Below, piece after piece: positions 1-7,225 of a stretch of 13,883 nt of DNA; the stretch's first letter is position 1; each line of letters starts with the position of its first letter. The DNA lies in assembly GCA_017997515.1 (NCBI GenBank), contig JAGOEY010000027.1, positions 1 through 13,883 on the forward strand, read 5' to 3'. This stretch comes from Burkholderiaceae bacterium (GTDB lineage: Bacteria > Pseudomonadota > Gammaproteobacteria > Burkholderiales > Burkholderiaceae). The notes under the pieces were generated by a model. That model did not search any database, was not told the origin of the DNA, and saw only the letters and a program-made list of their open reading frames with translations. A program made the position numbers and the translations under genes.

Positions 1-915
1 ATGCACGCCAGCGTCCTGCGGTATTTCATTGAGGTTGCGCGCTGCGGGTCGGTGCGCAAAGCATCTGAGCGCCTGCACGTCGCGGCCAGCGCCGTCAACC
101 GGCAGATCCACAAGCTGGAAGATGAGCTGGGTGTGGAGCTGTTTGACCGCCTGCCGGGCGGCCTGCGGCTCAACCCGGCGGGCGAGCGGCTGTTGCGCCA
201 CGCGCAGGAGACGCTGCACCAATATCAGGTCATGCGCACCGAGCTGGACGCGCTGCGTGGCGAACGTACCGGCCACATCAAGCTGGCCGCCATGGACTCG
301 TGTTTTGAGGAGCTGTTGCCCGCCACGGTGGATGAGTTCTCGCAGTTGCTTCCTGCCGTCACGTACACGATTGTGTCGACCCAGCCCATGGAAGTCCCGC
401 AGCTCGTGGCGTCAGGCCAAATAGACATTGGTGTCACCTTTGCCACGCGCTTGCCGGTGGGTGTGGTGGCGATCAGCCTGGCCCAATTACCGCTGGGCAT
501 GGTCATGGCGCCGGGACATCCGCTCGCCCAGCATGACCGCGTGTCCCTCAAGGACTGCGCTCAGCACCCGTTTCTGCGGTCCGGCACGCAGCCTGTGTTT
601 GGTGCGTCTCTGTCGGCAGAGTTCACGTCGTTTTGGGAATCCATGACGCCCGCAGCCACGTGCAACTCCACTCCCCTCATCAAACGTTTGCTGAAGGCGG
701 GCAAAGGTATATCGACCTTTTCCAAGATAGCGGTGCTGGAAGAGTTACGCCGGGGTGAATTGGTGTGGAAGCCATTTGCGCTGCCTGTGCTGAACCAGCT
801 GCAAGTGGGCATCATCGTGCCCAGCCAACGTGCGTTGCCGCAGGTCGCACAGAACTTTGTGGGCCGCCTGGCGCGCAATCTGTCCAAACTGGAGCAGATT
901 GCGGCGGCGCTGTAA
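1..915 (+). CDS. LysR-type transcriptional regulator
   Basis: A 304-residue protein with the standard length and architecture of LysR regulators. A winged helix-turn-helix covers about residues 1-60, with the recognition region RKASERLHVAASAVNRQIHK followed by the family signature LEDELGVELFDR. A linker helix spans about 61-86 and a periplasmic-binding-like effector domain about 90-295. It would bind DNA as a tetramer and respond to a small-molecule co-inducer that I cannot identify. The ATG is the first base of the window, so its ribosome binding site and promoter, and any divergent target gene, lie outside. The start looks right because the helix-turn-helix begins where it should. The next gene is convergent, with only 32 nt between stop codons, so nothing in this window is an obvious neighbouring target. 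The family is certain; the regulon is unknown. Confidence 0.93.
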   Translation: MHASVLRYFIEVARCGSVRKASERLHVAASAVNRQIHKLEDELGVELFDRLPGGLRLNPAGERLLRHAQETLHQYQVMRTELDALRGERTGHIKLAAMDSCFEELLPATVDEFSQLLPAVTYTIVSTQPMEVPQLVASGQIDIGVTFATRLPVGVVAISLAQLPLGMVMAPGHPLAQHDRVSLKDCAQHPFLRSGTQPVFGASLSAEFTSFWESMTPAATCNSTPLIKRLLKAGKGISTFSKIAVLEELRRGELVWKPFALPVLNQLQVGIIVPSQRALPQVAQNFVGRLARNLSKLEQIAAAL

Positions 916-947
916 CAAGCCGGCCTCTCAAAAACCCGGCGGGCGCT

Positions 948-1289
948 TTAAAGCCAGCTCACGCCGTAATGGTCATACACACGGCGGCCATACTCATCGG
1001 TGTAGATGGGGCGTTCAGCGGACTCATGGCGGGGTGCCCCTTCCAGCTGGGTCTGCTCCAGTGGCACGACGTAACCCTCCAAATTCGTGTCGTACGTCAG
1101 CAGGCTCCAAGGGATGGGATAACGGTCGGTGCCCAGGCCCAGAAAGCCGCCGAATTCCAGCGTGGCATAACGCACCAGCCCGGACCGTTTGTCGATCACC
1201 AGATCATCAATAGACCCCAGCTTGTCACCGTTCGGGTTGTAAACCGCAGTGCCTTGCACTTTGTCGGAAGAAATAACGAGACTGGCCAT
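948..1289 (-). CDS. PRC-barrel domain protein
   Basis: A small (113 aa) soluble protein that is almost entirely one PRC-barrel beta domain. Features seen include GDKLGSIDDLVIDKRSG near the N-terminus, then LEFGGFLGLGTDRYPIPWS and LEGYVV, which match the bacterial stand-alone PRC-barrel pattern. The C-terminal tail (IYTDEYGRRVYDHYGVSWL) is the acidic and aromatic ending usual for these proteins. PRC barrels occur in photosynthetic reaction centre H subunits and the ribosome-maturation factor RimM; stand-alone versions have no settled biochemical role and are often linked to stress or envelope contexts. I chose the ATG at 1289 over an upstream in-frame start at 1316 because a strong AAGGAG lies 6 nt before it and conserved sequence starts there. 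It lies about 170 nt downstream of the brkB-like gene on the same strand and may be transcribed separately. Confidence 0.9.
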   Translation of the reverse strand: MASLVISSDKVQGTAVYNPNGDKLGSIDDLVIDKRSGLVRYATLEFGGFLGLGTDRYPIPWSLLTYDTNLEGYVVPLEQTQLEGAPRHESAERPIYTDEYGRRVYDHYGVSWL

Positions 1290-1295
1290 AAGAAG

Positions 1296-1301
1296 CTCCT
1301 T
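1296..1301 (-). promoter_or_regulatory. Ribosome binding site deciding the PRC-barrel start
   Basis: AAGGAG on the minus strand, 6 nt before the ATG at 1289. It supports the shorter 113-residue protein over the 122-residue reading from the in-frame codon at 1316, which would place this motif inside the coding sequence. Confidence 0.8.
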
Positions 1302-1456
1302 GATGTAGTGCAGCACATCGACACCACGTCGACATGTCTGAACCTCATTTATCGGTGTTTCGAGCCCACCGGCAGATCAGCCCATGTGCCACCTATTTGT
1401 AGGCATTCATCCATGAACCACCCCCCATACACAACGCGGAGCGGTTGGGCCACCGT

Positions 1457-2569
1457 TCAAATCCTTCGCTGTACATCCAGCTGCAGCTTTTTGTGGCGCT
1501 TGTTTATCGACCGCAACAGCACATGCAGCGCAACCAAAACACCCACGCGAACAGCAAGGCGCGGCAACAAGGCCAGGATCTTTTGATCGAGTGCGGTCTG
1601 CGCTGCATCGGCCGCCACCGACAAGGGGCTGAATGCGGGAACCGGTGCATCTGGCGCGAGAGCGATTTCCCCCAGGTCGCCGTCATCCACAGACAGTGCC
1701 GTAAGTGCCGTGGCCCGTGCAGCAGTGGCAGAGCCGTGGTCGTCTGCATAGACCTTCGTGAACTCTGCACCCAGCAGGAATATCTGCGCGGCGTAGTACA
1801 CCCACGCCAGCAACACCACGATGGAACCTGCCGCCTGGAACGACTCGGCCATGCCGCTGCGCCCGATGTACAGCCCAATCAAAATTTTGCCCAGCTCAAA
1901 CAACACAGCGGTGACAAACGCGCCCACCCACACGTCACGCCAAGCCACATAGGCGGTGGGCATCAGTTTAAAAATCATGCCGAACAGCACCGTGGTGAAG
2001 GCCACGGAGATCAGCGTGTTCACGATGTACAGCAGCGCGGCAGTGCCCGGCATCAAGCCGCCAAGCCAGCTGCCCAACGCGGTGGTAACGGTGGCCACCA
2101 CCAGCGACACCATCAACAGAAATGCAAAACCCAGGATCAGCCCGAACGACAACACCCGTGCGCGCACGATGGCCCAAATGCCCTGCGGCTTCTCGCGTTC
2201 AGGCACGTGCCAGATGCGGTCCAGCGCGCTTTGCAACTCTGCAAACACGGTGGTTGCCCCCACCAACAGCACGACCACGCTGATAAGACCCGCCACCAAT
2301 CCACGCTCGGTGTCACTCGCACTGGCCACCAGGCCCTGCACCACCCGTGCTCCATCCATGCCGATCAGGCCGGCGAGTTGCGCTGTGATCTGCCCTGTAA
2401 CCGCCTCACGCCCGAAGACGGCACCGGCAATCGCAATCACGATCACCAGCAAGGGCGCGAGCGAAAACGCTGTGTAGTACGCAATGGCCGCGCCCATACT
2501 CGGCGCAAAGTCGTCCATCCAGGCATTCACAGCCCTTTTGCAGAGGTCAAAAAACCGACGTGGTGTCAT
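1457..2569 (-). CDS. YihY/BrkB family inner-membrane protein
   Basis: A 370-residue polytopic membrane protein of the YihY/virulence factor BrkB family, formerly misannotated as ribonuclease BN. The family signature is clear: MGAAIAYYTAFSLAPLLVIV near residues 25-44, WHVPE around 120 and LLGAEFTKVYAD around 265-276. I read six hydrophobic segments at about 31-53, 92-112, 138-162, 178-201, 214-235 and 246-270. The family's transport or structural role is not firmly known; BrkB was named for serum resistance in Bordetella. After the membrane core comes a 95-residue tail: a low-complexity Ala/Asp stretch, then a hydrophobic and basic segment (about 333-362) that could be a further membrane or amphipathic helix. 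Its ATG overlaps the stop of the upstream asmA-like gene by 4 nt, implying translational coupling. Confidence 0.93.
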   Translation of the reverse strand: MTPRRFFDLCKRAVNAWMDDFAPSMGAAIAYYTAFSLAPLLVIVIAIAGAVFGREAVTGQITAQLAGLIGMDGARVVQGLVASASDTERGLVAGLISVVVLLVGATTVFAELQSALDRIWHVPEREKPQGIWAIVRARVLSFGLILGFAFLLMVSLVVATVTTALGSWLGGLMPGTAALLYIVNTLISVAFTTVLFGMIFKLMPTAYVAWRDVWVGAFVTAVLFELGKILIGLYIGRSGMAESFQAAGSIVVLLAWVYYAAQIFLLGAEFTKVYADDHGSATAARATALTALSVDDGDLGEIALAPDAPVPAFSPLSVAADAAQTALDQKILALLPRLAVRVGVLVALHVLLRSINKRHKKLQLDVQRRI

Positions 2570-4737
2570 GGTTTGGCGCCCCCTTGCTTATTCTGGACAG
2601 ATGCCGTCGCAGCTTTGGGCAGTGCCTTGTTGGTAGTCCGCGCCTGCTGTTGTGCGCCCTGCACCGGGGCCAACACGCGGGCACAGTCGGTGTTGGCTCC
2701 GGGGCCGGTTTCAATCAACGGCAGGATGGCGGCCAGCGGGTTCACAAAGGCCAGAGCCACTGCACCGCCAGCACGAAGAAAGAGCCGTCCCTTGTCCAGG
2801 CTGAAGTCAGGGTGGCGAAAGCTACCGTGTAGGTACACCGGCGTGCGCAGCGACAGAATGCCCGGTTTTTTGGGTTTGGGCTCCACGGTGAAGGCAAACT
2901 GCTCTTCCTTGAGGTTGAAGCTGCCCGCGCCGTCCACACGTGTCTGCTCGGTGTCCAGCACGAACAGCTGCGACTGGCCGATGCCGTCCTTCACGTCGAA
3001 GTACAGCGCACCACAGTTCAGCTGGATGTCCTTGTCGCCGCCCACAAACAGGGTGAGCAGCTTGCCGCCGTTGAGCCCCGCCGCGGCATCGATGATGTTG
3101 GAGATACGCCCGTTGGCCACCGCGGCAGTCACGCTGCCGCTGGCAGAGCCCGCTGCGTCGGCAATCGAATTGCCCGCCCCTTGCAGCCGCACCTGCGCAC
3201 CAATCTCACCCCCCCCTTTGGCGATGTCGGGCTTGTCGGGGAACAGTTGGGCGATCTTGATGTTGCGGAAGTCCACGTTCAAACGGGAACGCAGGTTTTT
3301 CTCGTCACGTGCGTCGATGGCAATGTCCGACACGATACGTCCGCCCGCAAAGCCGAACTCCAGCGGCGTGAGTTGTGCCACCGCATCGTTCAGCTTGAAC
3401 GAAAACTTCATGCTTTCCACCGGCAACCCGCTCGGCGCCTTGAGGTCGGCTGCGGCGTAGTCCACTTCGGCGTCAATCGCCTTCAGCCGCCCTCCTTCAA
3501 ACCTGCCAGAAGGAAGAATGCCGTCACCTTTGGCAGCGGTCGTTCCGGTGGGCAGGATTTTGTCGCCGCCGGTTTGCCGCTCCTTGGCCTGGGCTTGCGC
3601 TCGTGTGTTGGTCTCGGCCTGTGTGGGTGGGGTGTTCACAGCACGCAGGCTGTCCTTCGTTTCAATACCGATGATGGGCCCCAGGTCGGCGATGTTCAGC
3701 TGTTTGCTTTTGAGCTTCGCGGTCAGCAGGGGGCGTGGCTCTTGGGCCACATAGGCACCACTGCCACTGACGTCGGTCGAGCCGATCTTCCCGCTCAGGT
3801 CATCAATGGCGTAACGGTTGCCCTTCAGCACCAGATGCCCACGAAAGTCGTACGGCGGGGTGGCAGGCAGCGGCAGCAACAAAAAGGGATACAGGCTGGC
3901 CAGTGTCTGTCCGGCAATCCGCAACTTGACGTCGATGGCGGTGATGGCGGCTACGTCGGCCACAGTGCCTTCCACATTCAGGCGGGTGGTGCCTGCATTA
4001 AGCGCTCCCTTGATGGGAAACAGCACATCGGACTCCATAAAACTCAGCACGTTGCCCGTAAGTGCATCACCGCTGAACCCGGCACCGTGGTACTTGCCTT
4101 TGAATACGTAGCGGGTGGTGTAGCGGTCGTTCTCAGGCGATGCATCGGCATCTTTCGATTGGCTCGCGGCAGCAGGGTCAAAGGTACTGACGGCAATGTC
4201 CACGTTAAACGGCGCGGCATGGTCGGTATAACGCAGACGTCCCTGGTCGACTGAAATGCTGCCAATGCGGAATTTGCTGGGCTCGGCGCTCTGGGTGGGC
4301 TCCTGCAGCACCCAGTTGTTGCGCTGCTCGGGCGACTTTTCAAACACCAGGTCGGCGTGGGACAGCGCAGCCCGGGGCACCAGCACCTTGCCCTGCCACA
4401 GGTCGCGCAAGGACACAGAAAACTCCAGCGCGCCAATGGTGGCCATCGGGTCCGTGCTTTTTGACCACGGCGCATTGGCGAAATAAATGCCCTTGAGTTT
4501 GATGGTGGGCGTCAGCCCCAAGTCCACATCCAGGTCGGCCACCCGAAACGCACGCTGCGTCTTGTCCGACACATAACGCTCCAGCGGGCGGCGCAGCCAG
4601 TTCCAGTCAAAGATCACCAGCAGAACCACAAGCATGCCCATAACAGCAAGCAGCACGGACTGCCAGGTTTTTAGCCGGAGCCGGGGTGGCACCGGCACGG
4701 CGCTGGTGGATGGTGGGGTGTCGGAGGCGGAACGCAT
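2566..4737 (-). CDS. AsmA family protein
   Basis: A large (about 723 aa) inner-membrane-anchored protein of the AsmA family. These proteins have one N-terminal membrane helix (here about residues 27-43, LLAVMGMLVVLLVIFDW) and a long periplasmic beta-rich body, and are implicated in lipid transfer to and homeostasis of the outer membrane. The N-terminal AsmA domain follows the anchor (YVSDKTQRAF, then GLTPTIKLKGIYFANAPW). The C-terminal AsmA-like domain is recognisable around residue 520 (GAGNSIADAAGSASGSVTAA, then NGRISNIID). A Gln/Ala/Thr-rich linker at about 362-408 carries two copies of a GD(K/G)ILP(T/S)G motif. The start is uncertain: in-frame candidates are a GTG at 4893 and ATGs at 4854, 4767 and 4737, none with a good Shine-Dalgarno. 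I chose 4737 because the sequence before it looks unlike an AsmA N-terminus. It is first in the cluster and overlaps the brkB-like gene by 4 nt. Confidence 0.88.
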   Translation of the reverse strand: MRSASDTPPSTSAVPVPPRLRLKTWQSVLLAVMGMLVVLLVIFDWNWLRRPLERYVSDKTQRAFRVADLDVDLGLTPTIKLKGIYFANAPWSKSTDPMATIGALEFSVSLRDLWQGKVLVPRAALSHADLVFEKSPEQRNNWVLQEPTQSAEPSKFRIGSISVDQGRLRYTDHAAPFNVDIAVSTFDPAAASQSKDADASPENDRYTTRYVFKGKYHGAGFSGDALTGNVLSFMESDVLFPIKGALNAGTTRLNVEGTVADVAAITAIDVKLRIAGQTLASLYPFLLLPLPATPPYDFRGHLVLKGNRYAIDDLSGKIGSTDVSGSGAYVAQEPRPLLTAKLKSKQLNIADLGPIIGIETKDSLRAVNTPPTQAETNTRAQAQAKERQTGGDKILPTGTTAAKGDGILPSGRFEGGRLKAIDAEVDYAAADLKAPSGLPVESMKFSFKLNDAVAQLTPLEFGFAGGRIVSDIAIDARDEKNLRSRLNVDFRNIKIAQLFPDKPDIAKGGGEIGAQVRLQGAGNSIADAAGSASGSVTAAVANGRISNIIDAAAGLNGGKLLTLFVGGDKDIQLNCGALYFDVKDGIGQSQLFVLDTEQTRVDGAGSFNLKEEQFAFTVEPKPKKPGILSLRTPVYLHGSFRHPDFSLDKGRLFLRAGGAVALAFVNPLAAILPLIETGPGANTDCARVLAPVQGAQQQARTTNKALPKAATASVQNKQGGAKP

Positions 4738-4893
4738 GGAATGTCGGGACAGCAAAAAGCCAAGCATGGCTTCGTGGTCACGCGGACGCTGTAGGAGGAA
4801 GGCTGACAACTGCGTGCGTGGTGTGCGCTTGTGCACGCTCACCCCATGACGCATCCGCCCCCGCAGCGGAAAAAATGATGAACAAATTGGCAC

Positions 4894-4940
4894 CTAGCGC
4901 TTAACCATAATGCGCCAACAGCTATAAAATATATAGCATT
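4894..4940 (+). repeat. Dispersed intergenic repeat, copy 1 (degenerate)
   Basis: An AT-rich element between the divergent asmA-like and tctD genes. It has the same ordered blocks as the element at 12517-12599: CTAGCGC, about 11 nt, TGCGC, a short A/C-rich link, GCTAT, then an A-rich stretch ending in GCATT. The first part can fold imperfectly (GCGCTTA paired with TAATGCGC, one bulged base). The second part is a clean inverted repeat, GCTATA-AAATA-TATAGC, at 4921-4937. I remember similar sequences scattered between genes in Comamonadaceae, but cannot verify this here. The AT-rich core may also supply -10-like sequence for one or both flanking genes, though I see no good matching -35. Confidence 0.5.
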
Positions 4941-5024
4941 TCTGCTTTGTATTTAGCGAACCAAGTAGCAGCGATGGGCGCACCGTTGGCCCCTCCCATC
5001 ACCAGATACCGCAGAATCCCGGCC

Positions 5025-5693
5025 ATGCGTATCCTCCTTGCTGAAGACGAAACCGAACTGGGCACTTGGCTGGTCAAGGCCCTGGGCCAGAACGACTTTC
5101 AGGTTGACTGGGTGAACGATGGCCGCCTGGTGCGCCGCAGCCTCAAGGCCACGAAGTACGACGCACTCATCCTCGACCTGGGCCTGCCCGGGCTGGGTGG
5201 CCACGACGTGTTGACGGACCTGCGCGAGGCGGATGAACGGCTGCCGGTGCTGATCCTCACCGCACGTGATTCACTCATGGAACGGGTCAGTTGCCTGCAT
5301 GGCGGGGCCGATGATTTTTTGGCGAAACCGTTCGATGTGGCCGAACTGGAGGCACGGCTGGTTGCACTGATCCGGCGTTCACGCGGACAAGAACATCCGC
5401 GTTTTGCGTGCGGGCCCCTGGGCTACGACAGCGTGTCCAAACAATTCCGCCTGCAGCACGAACTGCTCACCCTCACGCCGCGTGAACACGCGGTGCTGCG
5501 CGCACTGATCCAGCACCCGGGTGAGCCTTTGTCCAAACGTGAACTGCTCGAACGTGTGTTCTCCGACGAGCAGGACGTGGGCCCCGAGGTGATCGAGGTG
5601 CTGGTCCACCGGCTGCGCAAACGGCTGGAGGCCTCACCCGTGCGTATTGCCACGTTGCGCGGCCTGGGCTACCAGCTGGAAAACACGCCGTGA
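5025..5693 (+). CDS. tctD: TctD-like OmpR-family response regulator
   Basis: A 222-residue response regulator. The receiver domain (about 1-118) has the acidic pair E7/D8, phospho-acceptor D51 (in DALILDLGLPG), T79 (LILTARD) and K101 (FLAKPFD). The C-terminal OmpR/PhoB winged helix (about 127-220) includes LTPREHAVLRALIQHPGEPL and VEVLVHRLRKRL-like sequence ending in IATLRGLGYQL. I chose the ATG at 5025 because the receiver begins directly there; a TTG at 4947 would add 26 residues unlike the family. There is no strong Shine-Dalgarno. The stop overlaps the GTG of the downstream kinase by 4 nt, so they are coupled. With tctCBA following, the natural reading is the TctD/TctE pair that controls tricarboxylate uptake. 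The symbol rests on gene context and family, since OmpR-type regulators are hard to tell apart by sequence alone. Confidence 0.88.
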   Translation: MRILLAEDETELGTWLVKALGQNDFQVDWVNDGRLVRRSLKATKYDALILDLGLPGLGGHDVLTDLREADERLPVLILTARDSLMERVSCLHGGADDFLAKPFDVAELEARLVALIRRSRGQEHPRFACGPLGYDSVSKQFRLQHELLTLTPREHAVLRALIQHPGEPLSKRELLERVFSDEQDVGPEVIEVLVHRLRKRLEASPVRIATLRGLGYQLENTP

Positions 5694-7114
5694 AACCCTT
5701 GGCCTGGGCACGTGCGAGCATCCGCCGTTCACTCATCGTGCTGCTGCTGCCGGGCCTGGGCGCAGTTGTCACGGGGGAACTGTGGCTGACCTGGCGCACC
5801 GCCAGCGAGGCGGCCGACGCGGCCTACGACCGCTCGCTGCTGGGTGCGGTCAAGTCCATCGACTCGAGCCTGTCCACCGCCAGCGGCGGGCTTGGTGTGG
5901 AGCTGCCCTACCGCATGCTCGAATTTTTCGAGCTGACCGCACAAGGCCAGGTGTTCTACCGCGTGGCCACCGAAGACGGGCTGGTCGAGATAGGCAGCGT
6001 CAACCTGCCCTCCCCGCCCCGGCCCCTGAAGACAGGGCAACCCCAGTTCCACGAAGGTGTTTATGTGGGCCAGCCGGTGCGTGTGGGCAGCTACGCACGC
6101 AACCTGAACCCTCCATTGGCCGGGCAAACCGGCCCACAGCGTGTGGTGATCCAGGTGGCCGAAACGCTGGAAGCACGCAACGACTTTCACCGCGCGCTGG
6201 TCTTGCAGTCGCTGGCGCGCGACGTATTGCTGATGATTGCCGCCAGTGTGCTGCTGCTTTTGGCCATCGCCTGGGCCATACGCCCGCTGGACCGGCTGCG
6301 CCAGGAGGTGGACGCACGCGACCCGCAGGATTTGACTCCCGTGGACGACAGCGGCGCCCCCGCAGAAGTCCGGCCCCTGGTGCAGGCGATCAACCACCAC
6401 ATTGAACGCAACCATGAACAGGCCGAAGCACGCCGCCGCTTCCTTGACGACGCCTCGCACCAGCTGCGCACGCCACTGACCACCCTGGCCACACAGGTCG
6501 CCTATGCCCAGCGCGAAACCGACCCGGCCGAGCAACGCAAAGTACTGGAAAACATCCGCGAACAACTGGACGAAACCATCCGGCAGACCAACCAGATGCT
6601 GTCGCTGGCGCGTGCCGACAGCGCCCCACCACAGCGCCAGCTCTTCGACGCCGTGGCAGTGGCCGAGACCTTGGTACGCCAGTGGTGGGCACCCGCACGT
6701 GACCAGGGGGTGGACCTGGGCCTGGACGCACCCGACGGCCCCTTGCCACTGTTAGGTGAACCCGACCTGCTGCGTGAGGCCCTGGCCAACCTGCTGCACA
6801 ACGCCATCCGGCACGGCGGCGCGGGCTGCCACGTCACGCTGGTGGTGCGCGGCACACCCGCTGGCGCAGTACAGATCGCCGTGGTCGACGATGGCCCCGG
6901 CCTCCCACCCGAAGAACTGGCGCGTGTGGGTGAGCGTTTTTTTCGCGGCAGCGGCGGTGGCTTGCCCGGCACCGGGCTGGGCTTGGCCATCGTGCGTACG
7001 GTGGCACAGCGCCACGGCGGACAGATGCAGGTGGCGACCGGCCCCGAAGGGCGTGGACTGGCCGTCACACTCACGCTGCCCACCATGCCGGGGGTCGAGT
7101 CCGGCACGGGTTAA
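5690..7114 (+). CDS. tctE: TctE-like sensor histidine kinase
   Basis: A 474-residue membrane histidine kinase with a GTG start overlapping the tctD stop (GTGA). A first membrane helix lies at about 14-34. A periplasmic sensor of about 140 residues follows, of the N-terminal type often seen in TctE-like kinases (TASEAADAAYDRSL, then PYRMLEFF). A second helix at about 178-197 runs into a HAMP-like linker (AIRPLDRLRQEV). The H-box is FLDDASHQLRTPLTTL with phospho-accepting H257. The ATPase domain shows the N-box (LREALANLLHNAIRHG), G1 (DDGPGLP, about 400-406) and G2 (GTGLGLAIV, from 427), so all catalytic boxes are intact. It presumably senses periplasmic tri- or dicarboxylate and phosphorylates TctD. 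The nearby tctCBA genes support that role, but the ligand is inferred. Confidence 0.9.
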   Translation: MKPLAWARASIRRSLIVLLLPGLGAVVTGELWLTWRTASEAADAAYDRSLLGAVKSIDSSLSTASGGLGVELPYRMLEFFELTAQGQVFYRVATEDGLVEIGSVNLPSPPRPLKTGQPQFHEGVYVGQPVRVGSYARNLNPPLAGQTGPQRVVIQVAETLEARNDFHRALVLQSLARDVLLMIAASVLLLLAIAWAIRPLDRLRQEVDARDPQDLTPVDDSGAPAEVRPLVQAINHHIERNHEQAEARRRFLDDASHQLRTPLTTLATQVAYAQRETDPAEQRKVLENIREQLDETIRQTNQMLSLARADSAPPQRQLFDAVAVAETLVRQWWAPARDQGVDLGLDAPDGPLPLLGEPDLLREALANLLHNAIRHGGAGCHVTLVVRGTPAGAVQIAVVDDGPGLPPEELARVGERFFRGSGGGLPGTGLGLAIVRTVAQRHGGQMQVATGPEGRGLAVTLTLPTMPGVESGTG

Positions 7115-7116
7115 CC

Positions 7117-7184
7117 CGCGCTTTTGAGGCAGGTTTTTGAAAGCGCGCTGAAAGTACCCGTTGCCTACAGTGACAAGGTCGCAT
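7117..7184 (+). promoter_or_regulatory. Candidate TctD operator and promoter region before tctC
   Basis: The 111-nt gap between tctE and tctC holds two overlapping signals. One is an 8-bp inverted repeat, CGCGCTTT (7117-7124) and AAAGCGCG (7140-7147), separated by 15 nt. The other is a direct repeat of TGAAAG at 7138 and 7149, exactly 11 bp apart, the tandem half-site spacing typical of OmpR-family regulators. A weak -10-like TACAGT follows at 7166-7171 without a properly spaced -35, as expected for an activator-dependent promoter. Function is inferred from layout only. The inverted repeat lacks an adjacent T-run on the + strand, so I do not call it a terminator. Confidence 0.4.
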
Positions 7185-7225
7185 CCCACATGCGCACCTT
7201 TCCACCCCCGTGAGGAGACACATCC

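Noticed and set aside
919..940. GCCGG and CCGGC arms between the convergent LysR and PRC-barrel genes, as a terminator
   Set aside because: The stem is only 5 bp with a 12-nt loop and no T-run on the + strand, so it is too weak to call.
1445..3460. A 671-codon open frame on the + strand, antisense to the brkB-like and asmA-like genes
   Set aside because: Its translation is rich in His, Gln, Arg and Cys with no domain or membrane pattern, and it crosses the junction of two well-supported minus-strand genes. It is a GC-rich shadow frame.
4738..4893. A 52-residue N-terminal extension of the AsmA-like protein from a GTG at 4893
   Set aside because: The extra residues look unlike an AsmA N-terminus, there is no ribosome binding site, and they would run up against the repeat element; not excluded, but less likely than the ATG at 4737.
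4973..5000. GATGGG and CCCATC inverted repeat just before tctD as an operator or leader hairpin
   Set aside because: Arms are 6 bp with a 16-nt spacer; matches this short are frequent, and nothing else supports it.
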